DNA of 56,765 nucleotides, from positions 1 to 56,765 of the forward strand of contig CAJKBH010000022.1 of the NCBI GenBank assembly GCA_905198125.1, written 5' to 3'. The position numbers were made by a program, and so were the translations under genes. Origin of the DNA: an uncultured Porphyromonadaceae bacterium (GTDB taxonomy: Bacteria; Bacteroidota; Bacteroidia; Bacteroidales; Muribaculaceae). How positions within the stretch are numbered: position 1 is the first letter of the stretch; each line of letters begins with the position of its first letter. Positions 26,515 to 34,185 of the stretch are shown here, piece by piece. The notes under the pieces are model-generated. The model ran no database searches and had not been told where the DNA came from. It worked only from the letters and a program-made list of their open reading frames with translations.

Positions 26515-27291
26515 ATGAATAACCGTTACCTTGCTTTTTTAAGTAATTCAACAAGTACGCCGGCTATAGTGGGCTGGGTTCTTCTGTATGCCCTTTCATT
26601 GTCGTTGCCGTCAAATGCCGAGGATGCGGTGCGTTTCGCCAATTTCAACCGATACGCCGATGCCAACGCCCAACTGTCTTCGCTTCCTCCTGTCCCAGGC
26701 CGGGTGGTATTGATGGGAAATTCCATTACCGATTTCTGGCCTGCACGTGCTCCGCATCTTTTCCAGACACATCCCGAAATAATCGGCCGCGGCATAGCCG
26801 GACAGACAACCTGGCAGTTCCTGTTGCGTTTCCGTGCCGATGTCATTGATCTGAATCCGGAAACAGTGGTTATAAATTACGGGACAAACGATATCGCATT
26901 GAATGCCGGCGAGTACGATGAGGACGCGACATTCGGGAATGTCCGCTCAATGGTGGATCTGGCTCGGGCCAACGGAATCAAGGTGATTTTGGCGTCATGC
27001 CTGCCGGCTCAGGGATTCATCTGGAGGCCGGAAGTGAAGGATGCCATGGATAAGATCCGGAGACTCAATGCCAGGGTTAAGGCGTATGCCGAAGCTGAAA
27101 ACATTCCGTATGCTGACTATTTCAGTGCATTGGTCAACGATTGCGGGACATCGATGGATCCGGCGTATTCCGATGAAAGCCCGGCTGTCCACCCTAACGC
27201 AGCGGGATATACAGTCATGGAGCGCATTTTACTTGATGCGCTCCATGAAGTCCACATAAATGATGTCTGTACCTGCAAGACGATGCGTTGA
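26515..27291 (+). CDS. SGNH/GDSL hydrolase, probable carbohydrate acetylesterase
   Basis: 258 residues from the ATG at 26515; the open frame extends to a TTG nine codons earlier, but the ATG fits the N-terminal hydrophobic segment (about 16-34). SGNH blocks: GNSITDFW with nucleophile Ser70, GRGIAGQTT (91-99), INYGTNDIALN with Asn125, and VHPNAAGY with His226. The Asp normally three residues before the His is replaced by Pro223 (ESPAVHPN); Asp220 or Glu221 may substitute. Divergent from the HTCS gene and sharing its regulatory region, it probably removes acetyl groups from the PUL1 substrate. Deacetylation of the inner mannose would fit a xanthan-type polymer; that is inference. Confidence 0.88.
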   Translation: MNNRYLAFLSNSTSTPAIVGWVLLYALSLSLPSNAEDAVRFANFNRYADANAQLSSLPPVPGRVVLMGNSITDFWPARAPHLFQTHPEIIGRGIAGQTTWQFLLRFRADVIDLNPETVVINYGTNDIALNAGEYDEDATFGNVRSMVDLARANGIKVILASCLPAQGFIWRPEVKDAMDKIRRLNARVKAYAEAENIPYADYFSALVNDCGTSMDPAYSDESPAVHPNAAGYTVMERILLDALHEVHINDVCTCKTMR

Positions 27292-27331
27292 GGATATCTA
27301 TGTTTAGGATATCTGCAAGGAGTGATGTCGG

Positions 27332-28501
27332 TTACTTGAAGGTGACGGTCAGGGGCGGCAGGGCGAGGGCGTCGGACCGGGAGCGGACTATGTCGTTCCA
27401 CTGCGCGGCGTCGGGCACGAAGCCTTTCGACCAGCCGGAGCCCCAGTAATAGGTCATGCGGTCGGCGCCTTCGGGCGCGGAGAGTATCACATGGCCCACG
27501 GCGTCGCCGCGTGGCGCGTCAAACGGTATGTAGCGCACCTTCATGGTCTTGTCGCCGCATAGGGCTAAGTAGATCTCGCCGTTGTTGGCTCCCGGCTCCT
27601 GTGTGTAGTCGGTGTAGGTTACAAAACCGTTGCCGAAGTCGTAGCCCTGCGGATTGGAGTCGTGCACAACGATGCCTGCTATGGAGCGGGCGTCGGCAGG
27701 AAGGTTGTCGTACCAAACCGTGGTCTTGTTGAGGCAGTCGCCGGCATCAAGCGTGATAAGGCGATGCTCGATTACATCGTTGCCGCCTATCCTTACGGGA
27801 TTGTAGGTCAGCTCGGCGGTGAAGCGCAGGGGGCCGTTGTCCAGCACGCGGGCCTCGGCCCAGCAGTAGGGCATCACGATGCTGTCGCCCGGCAGCATCA
27901 GGGCCGATGTGCCGCCTCCTAACGTCGGACCGACGGCATATACGTCCATACCCTTGCCGTGGTCTATATGGAACGAGATGCGCTTTACCCGGTCGTCATA
28001 GAAGCGCTGTTCCAGCACCGGCTCGGTCACGCTCTTGGTCCACACGTCGTAGCCGTAGGCCTTCTCGCCGCTCTGCTGCAGCGCAGGGCCGTAGGCGCGG
28101 AACGCGCCACGGTCGTTCTCCCACGCCAGGTCGTCCTTGCGTTCCGGGAATATGCGGCCATAGCAGATGGTGTCGACCGGCATCGGAGTGCCCGGCACCA
28201 GCTTGTAGTCTATGCCGGCTTTTGCGGGAATGGATACGCGGAAGATTATCTTGCCGTCGTGGGTGATCTGATACGGCACCTCGTGGCCACGGGCATCCAT
28301 GAGCAGGAAGGGTGTGGCCGGAGCCTCGGCTATCTCCACCATCTCGTTGCGCGCCATGTCAGACGGATTGGAGACGGTAAATACAATGTCTTTTGATTCC
28401 TTGGCGTTGCCGTAACCTATGGCTACAGGATTGGCCGCATAGGCTGAGCACGGCGCGAGCGCGGCTGTCAGAAGCAGGATTGAAGTGGTTATGTTGTTCA
28501 T
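27332..28501 (-). CDS. Secreted DUF4861-family protein
   Basis: 389 residues from the ATG at 28501, which begins the signal peptide MNNITTSILLLTAALAPCSAYA. The body matches the DUF4861 pattern: FTVSNPSDMARNEMVEI near the start, then IFPERKDDLAWENDRGAFRAYGPALQ, RISFHIDHGKGMDVY and DCLNKTTVWYDNLP. The family recurs in loci for uronic-acid polysaccharides; its activity is unknown to me. It starts 21 bp after the antiporter stop and is likely co-transcribed with it. Convergent with the SGNH gene (40 bp gap). Whether it belongs to PUL1 is uncertain. Confidence 0.75.
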   Translation of the reverse strand: MNNITTSILLLTAALAPCSAYAANPVAIGYGNAKESKDIVFTVSNPSDMARNEMVEIAEAPATPFLLMDARGHEVPYQITHDGKIIFRVSIPAKAGIDYKLVPGTPMPVDTICYGRIFPERKDDLAWENDRGAFRAYGPALQQSGEKAYGYDVWTKSVTEPVLEQRFYDDRVKRISFHIDHGKGMDVYAVGPTLGGGTSALMLPGDSIVMPYCWAEARVLDNGPLRFTAELTYNPVRIGGNDVIEHRLITLDAGDCLNKTTVWYDNLPADARSIAGIVVHDSNPQGYDFGNGFVTYTDYTQEPGANNGEIYLALCGDKTMKVRYIPFDAPRGDAVGHVILSAPEGADRMTYYWGSGWSKGFVPDAAQWNDIVRSRSDALALPPLTVTFK

Positions 28502-28522
28502 GATAAATAGGTTAATTTGCAA

Positions 28523-29488
28523 TTATACGGCTTGAATAACGAGGATGGAGATATAGAGTATATAGCATAGAGCCATGATGGCGCCCTCGATGCGGGTGAT
28601 GGTACGCGTCTTGAAGAACCATCCGAATAACCAGAACAGCAATGCGCTGCCGGTGAGCACACCGAGGTCGAAAGTCGAGATTCCGCCGAAGGGGAGGGGA
28701 CGTATTGCCGCGGCGCAGCCCAACACCAGGAAGATGTTGAATATATTGCTGCCTATCACATTGCCCACGGCTATTCCGGAGTTGCCCTTCACAGCCGCTA
28801 CGAGGGATGTGGCCAGTTCGGGGAGGGAGGTTCCGGCGGCCACGATGGTCAGGCCGATTATGGCGTCGCTAACTCCCCATGACCTGGCTATGGCCGAAGC
28901 CTTGTCCACAAACAGGTCGCCGCCATAAATCAGCGCGGCGAGACCTCCGACGACCATTATGGCCGACAGCCACATCCTGGGCTGCGGTTTGGCCCCGGCG
29001 GGCTGCCCGGACCGGTCTTGTTTGGATTCCCGGGCCTGTGAGAAGATGTAGCGCATGAATATGACGAAAAAGAGGAGCAGCAGGATGCCGTTGACGCGCG
29101 AAATTTCGGGCGCAGTGCCGTCCAGCCACGGCGAGCAACCCATGGCCAGGATGGCCACGCTGGCCAGTATCACCAACGGTATCTCGTTGATCATTATTCC
29201 TTTGCCTATATGTATGGGACGGGCCAGAGCCACGGCGCCGATTATGAGCAGCGTGTTGAAGATATTGCTGCCCACCACGTTGCCGATGGCCATGCCGGTA
29301 TTGCCGTCTACGGCCGACATGACGCTGATGGTCAGTTCCGGAGCCGATGTTCCGAACGCCACGATGGTCAGGCCCACGATAAGGTCCGACAGACCGAACT
29401 TGCGGGCTATCGCAGCGGCGCCGTCAGTCAGATAATTGGCCCCGCCCAGTATCAGTACAAGGCCTATGATCAGCAATACATAATTCAT
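28523..29488 (-). CDS. Calcium/sodium antiporter (CaCA family)
   Basis: 321 residues, about ten membrane helices, arranged as two inverted-topology repeats each with the alpha-motif: GLTIVAFGTSAPELTISV...GNVVGSNIFN in the first half and GLTIVAAGTSLPELATSL...GNVIGSNIFN in the second. The acidic Glu in each PEL segment is the ion-binding residue. Length equals the YrbG-type bacterial family. It sits in the inner membrane and exchanges Ca2+ for Na+ (or K+). A link to PUL1 is not shown; it may be ordinary housekeeping between loci. Confidence 0.93.
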   Translation of the reverse strand: MNYVLLIIGLVLILGGANYLTDGAAAIARKFGLSDLIVGLTIVAFGTSAPELTISVMSAVDGNTGMAIGNVVGSNIFNTLLIIGAVALARPIHIGKGIMINEIPLVILASVAILAMGCSPWLDGTAPEISRVNGILLLLFFVIFMRYIFSQARESKQDRSGQPAGAKPQPRMWLSAIMVVGGLAALIYGGDLFVDKASAIARSWGVSDAIIGLTIVAAGTSLPELATSLVAAVKGNSGIAVGNVIGSNIFNIFLVLGCAAAIRPLPFGGISTFDLGVLTGSALLFWLFGWFFKTRTITRIEGAIMALCYILYISILVIQAV

Positions 29489-29614
29489 CGGATAGTGGAA
29501 TTTTCAGTTATAATACGTTTGTATAACGTTTCGGACTCATTAAATATTCAAACCGCAACGGCATTTATCCATTGGTGTTCGCTGCTGGAGATTGTCTGCG
29601 TTGTCATTGTCGGA

Positions 29615-30952
29615 CTATGGCTCGTTGAGCAGAAAAGCCATATACATAGGCAATGTAAGCAGATTGTCTTTCATGCCGACATTATAATCTCCAAGTTTAA
29701 CGGCCATCTCCACCTTGTATTTTTCGGGGTGGTTAAGAACAGTACGCAACGACTTGGCATTACCGGTTGTAGCCTTGCATTCTACCGGCGTACACCGTCC
29801 TTTGTGGCGTATCAGAAAATCCAGTTCTATGCCGCCGTTTTTATGATAGTAATATAGCTTACGTCCCATCTTGCTGAAAATATCAGCCAAAAGGTTTTCG
29901 TATATAGCTCCCTTATAGCCTAATAAGTCCCCTTCCAGAATATTTGACTGCGTCCCTTCTTCAAGCATTGAAACCAACAGTCCTATGTCAGCCATATATA
30001 CCTTGAACTCACTTTGAATCTTATTGCCATCAAGTGGCAGCTCTGTAATGTCCACATTATAACATCTGCGGATAATGCCTGCATCCTCTATCCATTGAAG
30101 ACTGCCTGCATAGTCCCTGCCTCGTGCTCCGGGCCGTACGGCGACATACGCGAACTTTTTATATTCGCGGGCGAGTTGGGCGGGAATGGATTCGAAGCAT
30201 TCCCGTATTCTCGATTTATCTGCAGGTAGTGCATACTTGATCATATCAGCCTTGTACTCATCGATGATGCGGCGTTGTATGTTCAGGACTTTCCCGATTT
30301 GTTTTGTTTCAATGAATGTCGTAACAGCTTCAGGCATGCCGCCAACTATTACGTATAGTCTCAGCAGTTCGCGGAATCTGTCGTGAATGGCTGTATCCAC
30401 CGGAGTCAGATTGGCATAGCATTTTTTCAGATAGTCTACATGCATTTGCCTTATTCCATTCGCCCACAACCATTCTTCAAAATCCATAGGGTGCATATTG
30501 ACTATCTCCTCAAAACCCACTGGTATTGAAGATTCCGCTTCTTCTGCCTGCTCCTCGCCGGTTTTATATCCATTTACCCCCAGCAACGACCCGGTGCACA
30601 TCACTTCATATCTGCCGTCAAGATGAAAATATTTAAGTGCACCTCGCGCCCGAGGGCAATCCTGGACTTCGTCAAAAACAAAACAAGTGTCATGCGGTTC
30701 AATTATTGCAGCAGGCATAGCTGCAGTGAGACGCATTATAATAGAATCCACATCTAAATTAGGGATGAAAAACTTCTTGTATTCCGGATGCTCTCGAAAA
30801 TCGAGATATACTACATTCTTGAAGTGTTTCTTGGCAAAATCCTTTACGCTGCTTGTTTTGCCACATTGACGCACTCCCTTTATTATGATTGGTTTATGTG
30901 CTGAATCTTCCAGCCAAGACTCAAGTTGGTACTCAATTTTTCTCTTAAACAT
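29615..30952 (-). CDS. AAA family ATPase with DUF4143 C-terminal domain
   Basis: 445 residues. The AAA_14 domain (about 15-165) has Walker A GVRQCGKTS (25-33) and Walker B TCFVFDEVQD. The C-terminal DUF4143 region (about 200-400) ends in a PD-(D/E)xK-like core: GGIELDFLIRHKGRCTPVECKATTG. Such proteins are abundant, often recently acquired paralogues in Bacteroidales, and their cellular job is unsettled. The gene is visibly more AT-rich than the PUL genes on either side, suggesting transfer. Three 33-bp repeats lie in its leader, one overlapping the promoter, and may be an operator array. Confidence 0.9.
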   Translation of the reverse strand: MFKRKIEYQLESWLEDSAHKPIIIKGVRQCGKTSSVKDFAKKHFKNVVYLDFREHPEYKKFFIPNLDVDSIIMRLTAAMPAAIIEPHDTCFVFDEVQDCPRARGALKYFHLDGRYEVMCTGSLLGVNGYKTGEEQAEEAESSIPVGFEEIVNMHPMDFEEWLWANGIRQMHVDYLKKCYANLTPVDTAIHDRFRELLRLYVIVGGMPEAVTTFIETKQIGKVLNIQRRIIDEYKADMIKYALPADKSRIRECFESIPAQLAREYKKFAYVAVRPGARGRDYAGSLQWIEDAGIIRRCYNVDITELPLDGNKIQSEFKVYMADIGLLVSMLEEGTQSNILEGDLLGYKGAIYENLLADIFSKMGRKLYYYHKNGGIELDFLIRHKGRCTPVECKATTGNAKSLRTVLNHPEKYKVEMAVKLGDYNVGMKDNLLTLPMYMAFLLNEP

Positions 30953-30995
30953 ACTATTGTGATTATATTATTGTTTATTAACGTATTATGCGAAT

Positions 30996-31094
30996 ATATA
31001 CACGTTTTATGCCCGAGTATTTGCCATATATTACACATTTTATACCTGAGATTTGCTACAAAGTTACACATTTTCTCAGAATTTAGCAACACCT
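30996..31094 (-). repeat. Three imperfect 33-bp direct repeats upstream of the AAA ATPase
   Basis: Units begin near 30996, 31029 and 31062, anchored by ACAC at 31000, 31033 and 31066 (exact 33-bp period). On the minus strand each unit reads roughly GCAAATCTCAGGTATAAAAT followed by GTGTA. The most upstream unit overlaps the -7 box. There are no spacers, so this is not a CRISPR array. Confidence 0.7.
31059..31066 (-). promoter_or_regulatory. -7 promoter box for the AAA ATPase
   Basis: The minus strand reads TAACTTTG, matching TAnnTTTG, giving a leader of about 100 nt that contains two of the three 33-bp repeats. Confidence 0.5.
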
Positions 31095-31170
31095 CTATCG
31101 GGCATTGCTTTTCGGTAATTTGGGTAAGGAGATAAGTATTTTGGATAATTGGAATATTGGGAAAAGATTA

Positions 31171-31178
31171 TAACTTTG
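31171..31178 (+). promoter_or_regulatory. -7 promoter box for the DUF362 gene
   Basis: TAACTTTG matches TAnnTTTG, 24 bp before the ATG at 31203. Confidence 0.55.
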
Positions 31179-31202
31179 TAATTTGAAACAATTAACCGCA
31201 TT

Positions 31203-32165
31203 ATGAAGATGAAAAAGATTGTAGCATTCTTAGGGATGGCGCTGATGGTCGGCGCCTCAGCATTGGCTCAGAGTACGGTGTATCTGACCCGCGAAATCAG
31301 TCCGGAGGCCCTGATCAAGATATATAAGGCTCTCGGCGTTCCGGCCAAGGGGCGCGTGGCAGTCAAAATCTCGACGGGCGAGGGCGCGAATCCCAATTAT
31401 CTGAAACCTACGCTGATAGGTCCGTTAGTGAACGAGGTGGGCGGCACCATCGTGGAATGCCGTACGGCCTACAAGGGCGACCGCATGGAGACGGCCGACC
31501 ACTGGAAGGTGATACACGAGCATGGCTTCGACAGCATCGCGCCCGTTGACCTGATGGACGAGTACGACCAGATACGCATACCGGTGCGCGACAAGAAGCA
31601 CCTGAAATACGACCTCGTGGGCGGTCATTTGGCCAACTACGACTTCATGGTGATGCTTAACCACTTCAAGGGTCACCCGATGGGTGGCTACGGCGGCGCG
31701 CTGAAGAACATGAGCATCGGTTGCGCCAGCCGTGACGGCAAGGCATACATCCACACCGCCGGCGCCACTTCCGACACCGACGAACTCTGGAGTAAAATCG
31801 CAAAGCAGGACGACTTCCTGGAGTCGATGGCCTCCGCAGCCCAGGGCGTGGCCGATTACTTCAACCGCGAGAACGGCATAATCTATATCTCGGTGATGAA
31901 CAACATGACCGTGGACTGCGACTGCGTGGCCCATCCAGCACCCGTCAAGCTGGAGGATTACGGCATCCTCGCATCGACCGACCCGGTGGCTCTGGACCAG
32001 GCCTGTGTGGACATCATCAACCAGCAGAAAGTCACGGCGCATAACGACCCCACCGACCTGATACAGCGCATCGACAAGCAGCATGGCACGCACACCATCG
32101 ACCGGGCCGAAAAGATCGGCCTCGGTTCCAAGCAGTACAAGATCGTGAACATAGACGGGAAATAA
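31203..32165 (+). CDS. Exported DUF362-family protein
   Basis: 320 residues with signal peptide MKMKKIVAFLGMALMVGASALAQ. The family core is recognisable: RVAVKISTGEGANPNYLKPTLIG, HFKGHPMGGYGGALKNMSIGCASRDGK and the C-terminal DYGILASTDPVALDQACVDII. Many DUF362 proteins carry a ferredoxin-like 4Fe-4S module; here no CxxCxxC cluster is seen, only CDC (about 239-241), so an iron-sulfur role is unsupported. The next gene, a TonB-dependent receptor, begins 6 bp after the stop, so the two are co-expressed. A role in handling a metal or cofactor imported by that receptor is plausible but unproven. Confidence 0.85.
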   Translation: MKMKKIVAFLGMALMVGASALAQSTVYLTREISPEALIKIYKALGVPAKGRVAVKISTGEGANPNYLKPTLIGPLVNEVGGTIVECRTAYKGDRMETADHWKVIHEHGFDSIAPVDLMDEYDQIRIPVRDKKHLKYDLVGGHLANYDFMVMLNHFKGHPMGGYGGALKNMSIGCASRDGKAYIHTAGATSDTDELWSKIAKQDDFLESMASAAQGVADYFNRENGIIYISVMNNMTVDCDCVAHPAPVKLEDYGILASTDPVALDQACVDIINQQKVTAHNDPTDLIQRIDKQHGTHTIDRAEKIGLGSKQYKIVNIDGK

Positions 32166-32171
32166 CACAGG

Positions 32172-34094
32172 ATGACAAATAACATAGCAGGCAGATTGTT
32201 GCCCGCCATTGTGATAATGGCGGCAACGACGATACCGGCAGGCGGTCTACGGGCCGCTTCGCCGGCGTCGGGACTTGACAGCGTGCAGTCCATCCCCGAC
32301 TTGGTGGTGACAGGCACGCGCGACCGCACCGACGTGCGCCATTTGTCGCAGACGGTGTCGATAGTGGGCCGCGAGACCATAGAGCACAGCATGGAGCCGT
32401 CGCTTCTGCCGGTGCTTTCGGCCGAGGTGCCGGGACTGTTCGTCACCGAGCGCGGCGTGTTGGGTTACGGCTCGTCGGGAGGCTCGGCAGGCGGAATCTC
32501 CATACGCGGCCTGAGCGGCGGCAACGCCCGCATGATGGTGCTGATAGACGGACATCCGCAGTATGCCGGCATATTCGGCCATCCCATATCCGACTCTTAC
32601 CAGTCGCTGCTGGCCGACAAGGTGGAGGTGCTTCGCGGTCCGGCGTCGGTGCTTTACGGCTCCAACGCAATGGGCGGCGTGGTGAACATCGTGACGCGCC
32701 GTATGCACGGCGATGGCGTGCGCACTCATGTAGGCGTGGGCTACGGATCGTACAACACGCTTGAGACCGAGGTGACCAACACCGTCCGCAAGCGCGGCTT
32801 CAACAGCGTGGTGAGCGCGTCGTACAACCGTACCGACGGCCACCGCAAGGACATGGGCTTTGAGCAATACGGCGGCTACGCCAAGATAGGCTATGACTTC
32901 AGCAGCCATTGGCAGGCCTTCGCCGACGTGAACGTGACGCATTACAACGCCCACTGTCCCGGCCCGGACTATGCGCCGCTGGTCGACGGCTACCAGCGCA
33001 TCACGCGCGGCGTGGCGTCGATGGTGGTGTCGAACGAATACGACCGCACCTCGGGTGCCGTCAGCTTCTTCTATAACTGGGGCAATCACCGGATCAACGA
33101 CGGCTACACGCCGAGCAACGGCCAGACCGGGCAGGACGGCCGCTTCAAGTCGTACGACGACATGATCGGCGTGTCGGCCTATCAGAGCACCCGATTCTGG
33201 CAGGGCAACCGCATTACGTTGGGTTTCGACTGGTTCCGCTACGGCGGCAAGGCATGGACCGACTATGTGGCCGGCCCGCAGGAGGGTACGCGCCGCGACC
33301 TGGTGAACAAGCATGAGGACGAATACGCCGGTTATATGGATTTCCGTCAGGATCTGTGGCAATGGCTGTCGCTGAACGCCGGGGTGCGTGTGGACCATCA
33401 CACCCGCGTCGGCACCGAATGGGTGCCGCAGGTCGGATTGGCGTTCCATCTGCCGCGCACCATCGAACTGAAGGCCTCGGCGTCCAAGGGATTCCGCTAT
33501 CCGATACTGCGCGAGATGTATATGTTTCCGCCGCAGAATCCCGACCTGAAGCCCGAGTCGATGTGGAATTATGAAATCGCTATGTCGCAACAGCTGCTTG
33601 GCGGCCGGCTGCGTTACGGCGTGAACCTGTTCTATATCGACGGCAAGAACCTGATAGTGACGCTAAGGAATCCCAACGGAACGGGTATGCTGAATCAGAA
33701 CACCGGCAGGGTGAAGAACGCCGGCATGGAGCTTCAGGGAGGCTACCGCATCAGCTCCGCATGGCGTGTGAACGCCAACTACAGCTATCTGCACATGAAG
33801 AATCCCGTGATAGCCGCTCCGGAGCACAAGTTGTACGTAGGCGCCGAGTTCATGAAAGGCCGCTGGTATGCCGCCACGGGCGTGCAGTATGTGGCCGATC
33901 TCTACACGGCGGTGGGCGACAACCCCAAGAAGGAAAGTTATGTGCTGTGGAATCTGCGCGGTCAGTACCGTATCGCCAAGTGGGTTGACGTCTGGGTGAG
34001 GGGAGACAACCTCCTGGCGCAGAAATATGAGATCAACGACGGCTACCCGATGCCCCGCGCCACGGTTATGGCCGGCTTCAGGTTCAATTTTTAG
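32172..34094 (+). CDS. TonB-dependent outer-membrane receptor (non-SusC type)
   Basis: 640 residues with an N-terminal signal segment ending near GLRA. The TonB box region (IPDLVVTGTRD), plug (SIVGRETIEHSM, VPGLFVTERGVLG, GISIRGLSG, RMMVLIDGHPQYAG, DKVEVLRGPASVLYGSNAMGGVVNIVTRR) and a ~500-residue barrel ending AGFRFNF are all present. Size and plug sequence fit receptors for cobalamin, haem or siderophores, not the ~1000-residue SusC glycan transporters. No SusD partner is adjacent. The ligand cannot be told from sequence; the pairing with a DUF362 protein is the only clue. Confidence 0.92.
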   Translation: MTNNIAGRLLPAIVIMAATTIPAGGLRAASPASGLDSVQSIPDLVVTGTRDRTDVRHLSQTVSIVGRETIEHSMEPSLLPVLSAEVPGLFVTERGVLGYGSSGGSAGGISIRGLSGGNARMMVLIDGHPQYAGIFGHPISDSYQSLLADKVEVLRGPASVLYGSNAMGGVVNIVTRRMHGDGVRTHVGVGYGSYNTLETEVTNTVRKRGFNSVVSASYNRTDGHRKDMGFEQYGGYAKIGYDFSSHWQAFADVNVTHYNAHCPGPDYAPLVDGYQRITRGVASMVVSNEYDRTSGAVSFFYNWGNHRINDGYTPSNGQTGQDGRFKSYDDMIGVSAYQSTRFWQGNRITLGFDWFRYGGKAWTDYVAGPQEGTRRDLVNKHEDEYAGYMDFRQDLWQWLSLNAGVRVDHHTRVGTEWVPQVGLAFHLPRTIELKASASKGFRYPILREMYMFPPQNPDLKPESMWNYEIAMSQQLLGGRLRYGVNLFYIDGKNLIVTLRNPNGTGMLNQNTGRVKNAGMELQGGYRISSAWRVNANYSYLHMKNPVIAAPEHKLYVGAEFMKGRWYAATGVQYVADLYTAVGDNPKKESYVLWNLRGQYRIAKWVDVWVRGDNLLAQKYEINDGYPMPRATVMAGFRFNF

Positions 34095-34114
34095 TCTTTT
34101 TTAGACCGATATTT

Positions 34115-34122
34115 TAACTTTA
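34115..34122 (+). promoter_or_regulatory. -7-like box for the GH128-like gene
   Basis: TAACTTTA, one mismatch to TAnnTTTG, 63 bp before the ATG at 34186. Confidence 0.35.
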
Positions 34123-34185
34123 AACTAAATCCACAATAGGATACGTTAACCAAAAAAACATTACGAACTATATCTAAAGAGTACC

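Noticed and set aside
30996..31094. Possible CRISPR array
   Set aside because: The 33-bp units are contiguous with no spacers, are imperfect, and no cas gene is present.
34095..34110. GTCT-TTTTT-AGAC as a terminator after the TonB receptor
   Set aside because: A 4-bp stem is too weak to support the call.
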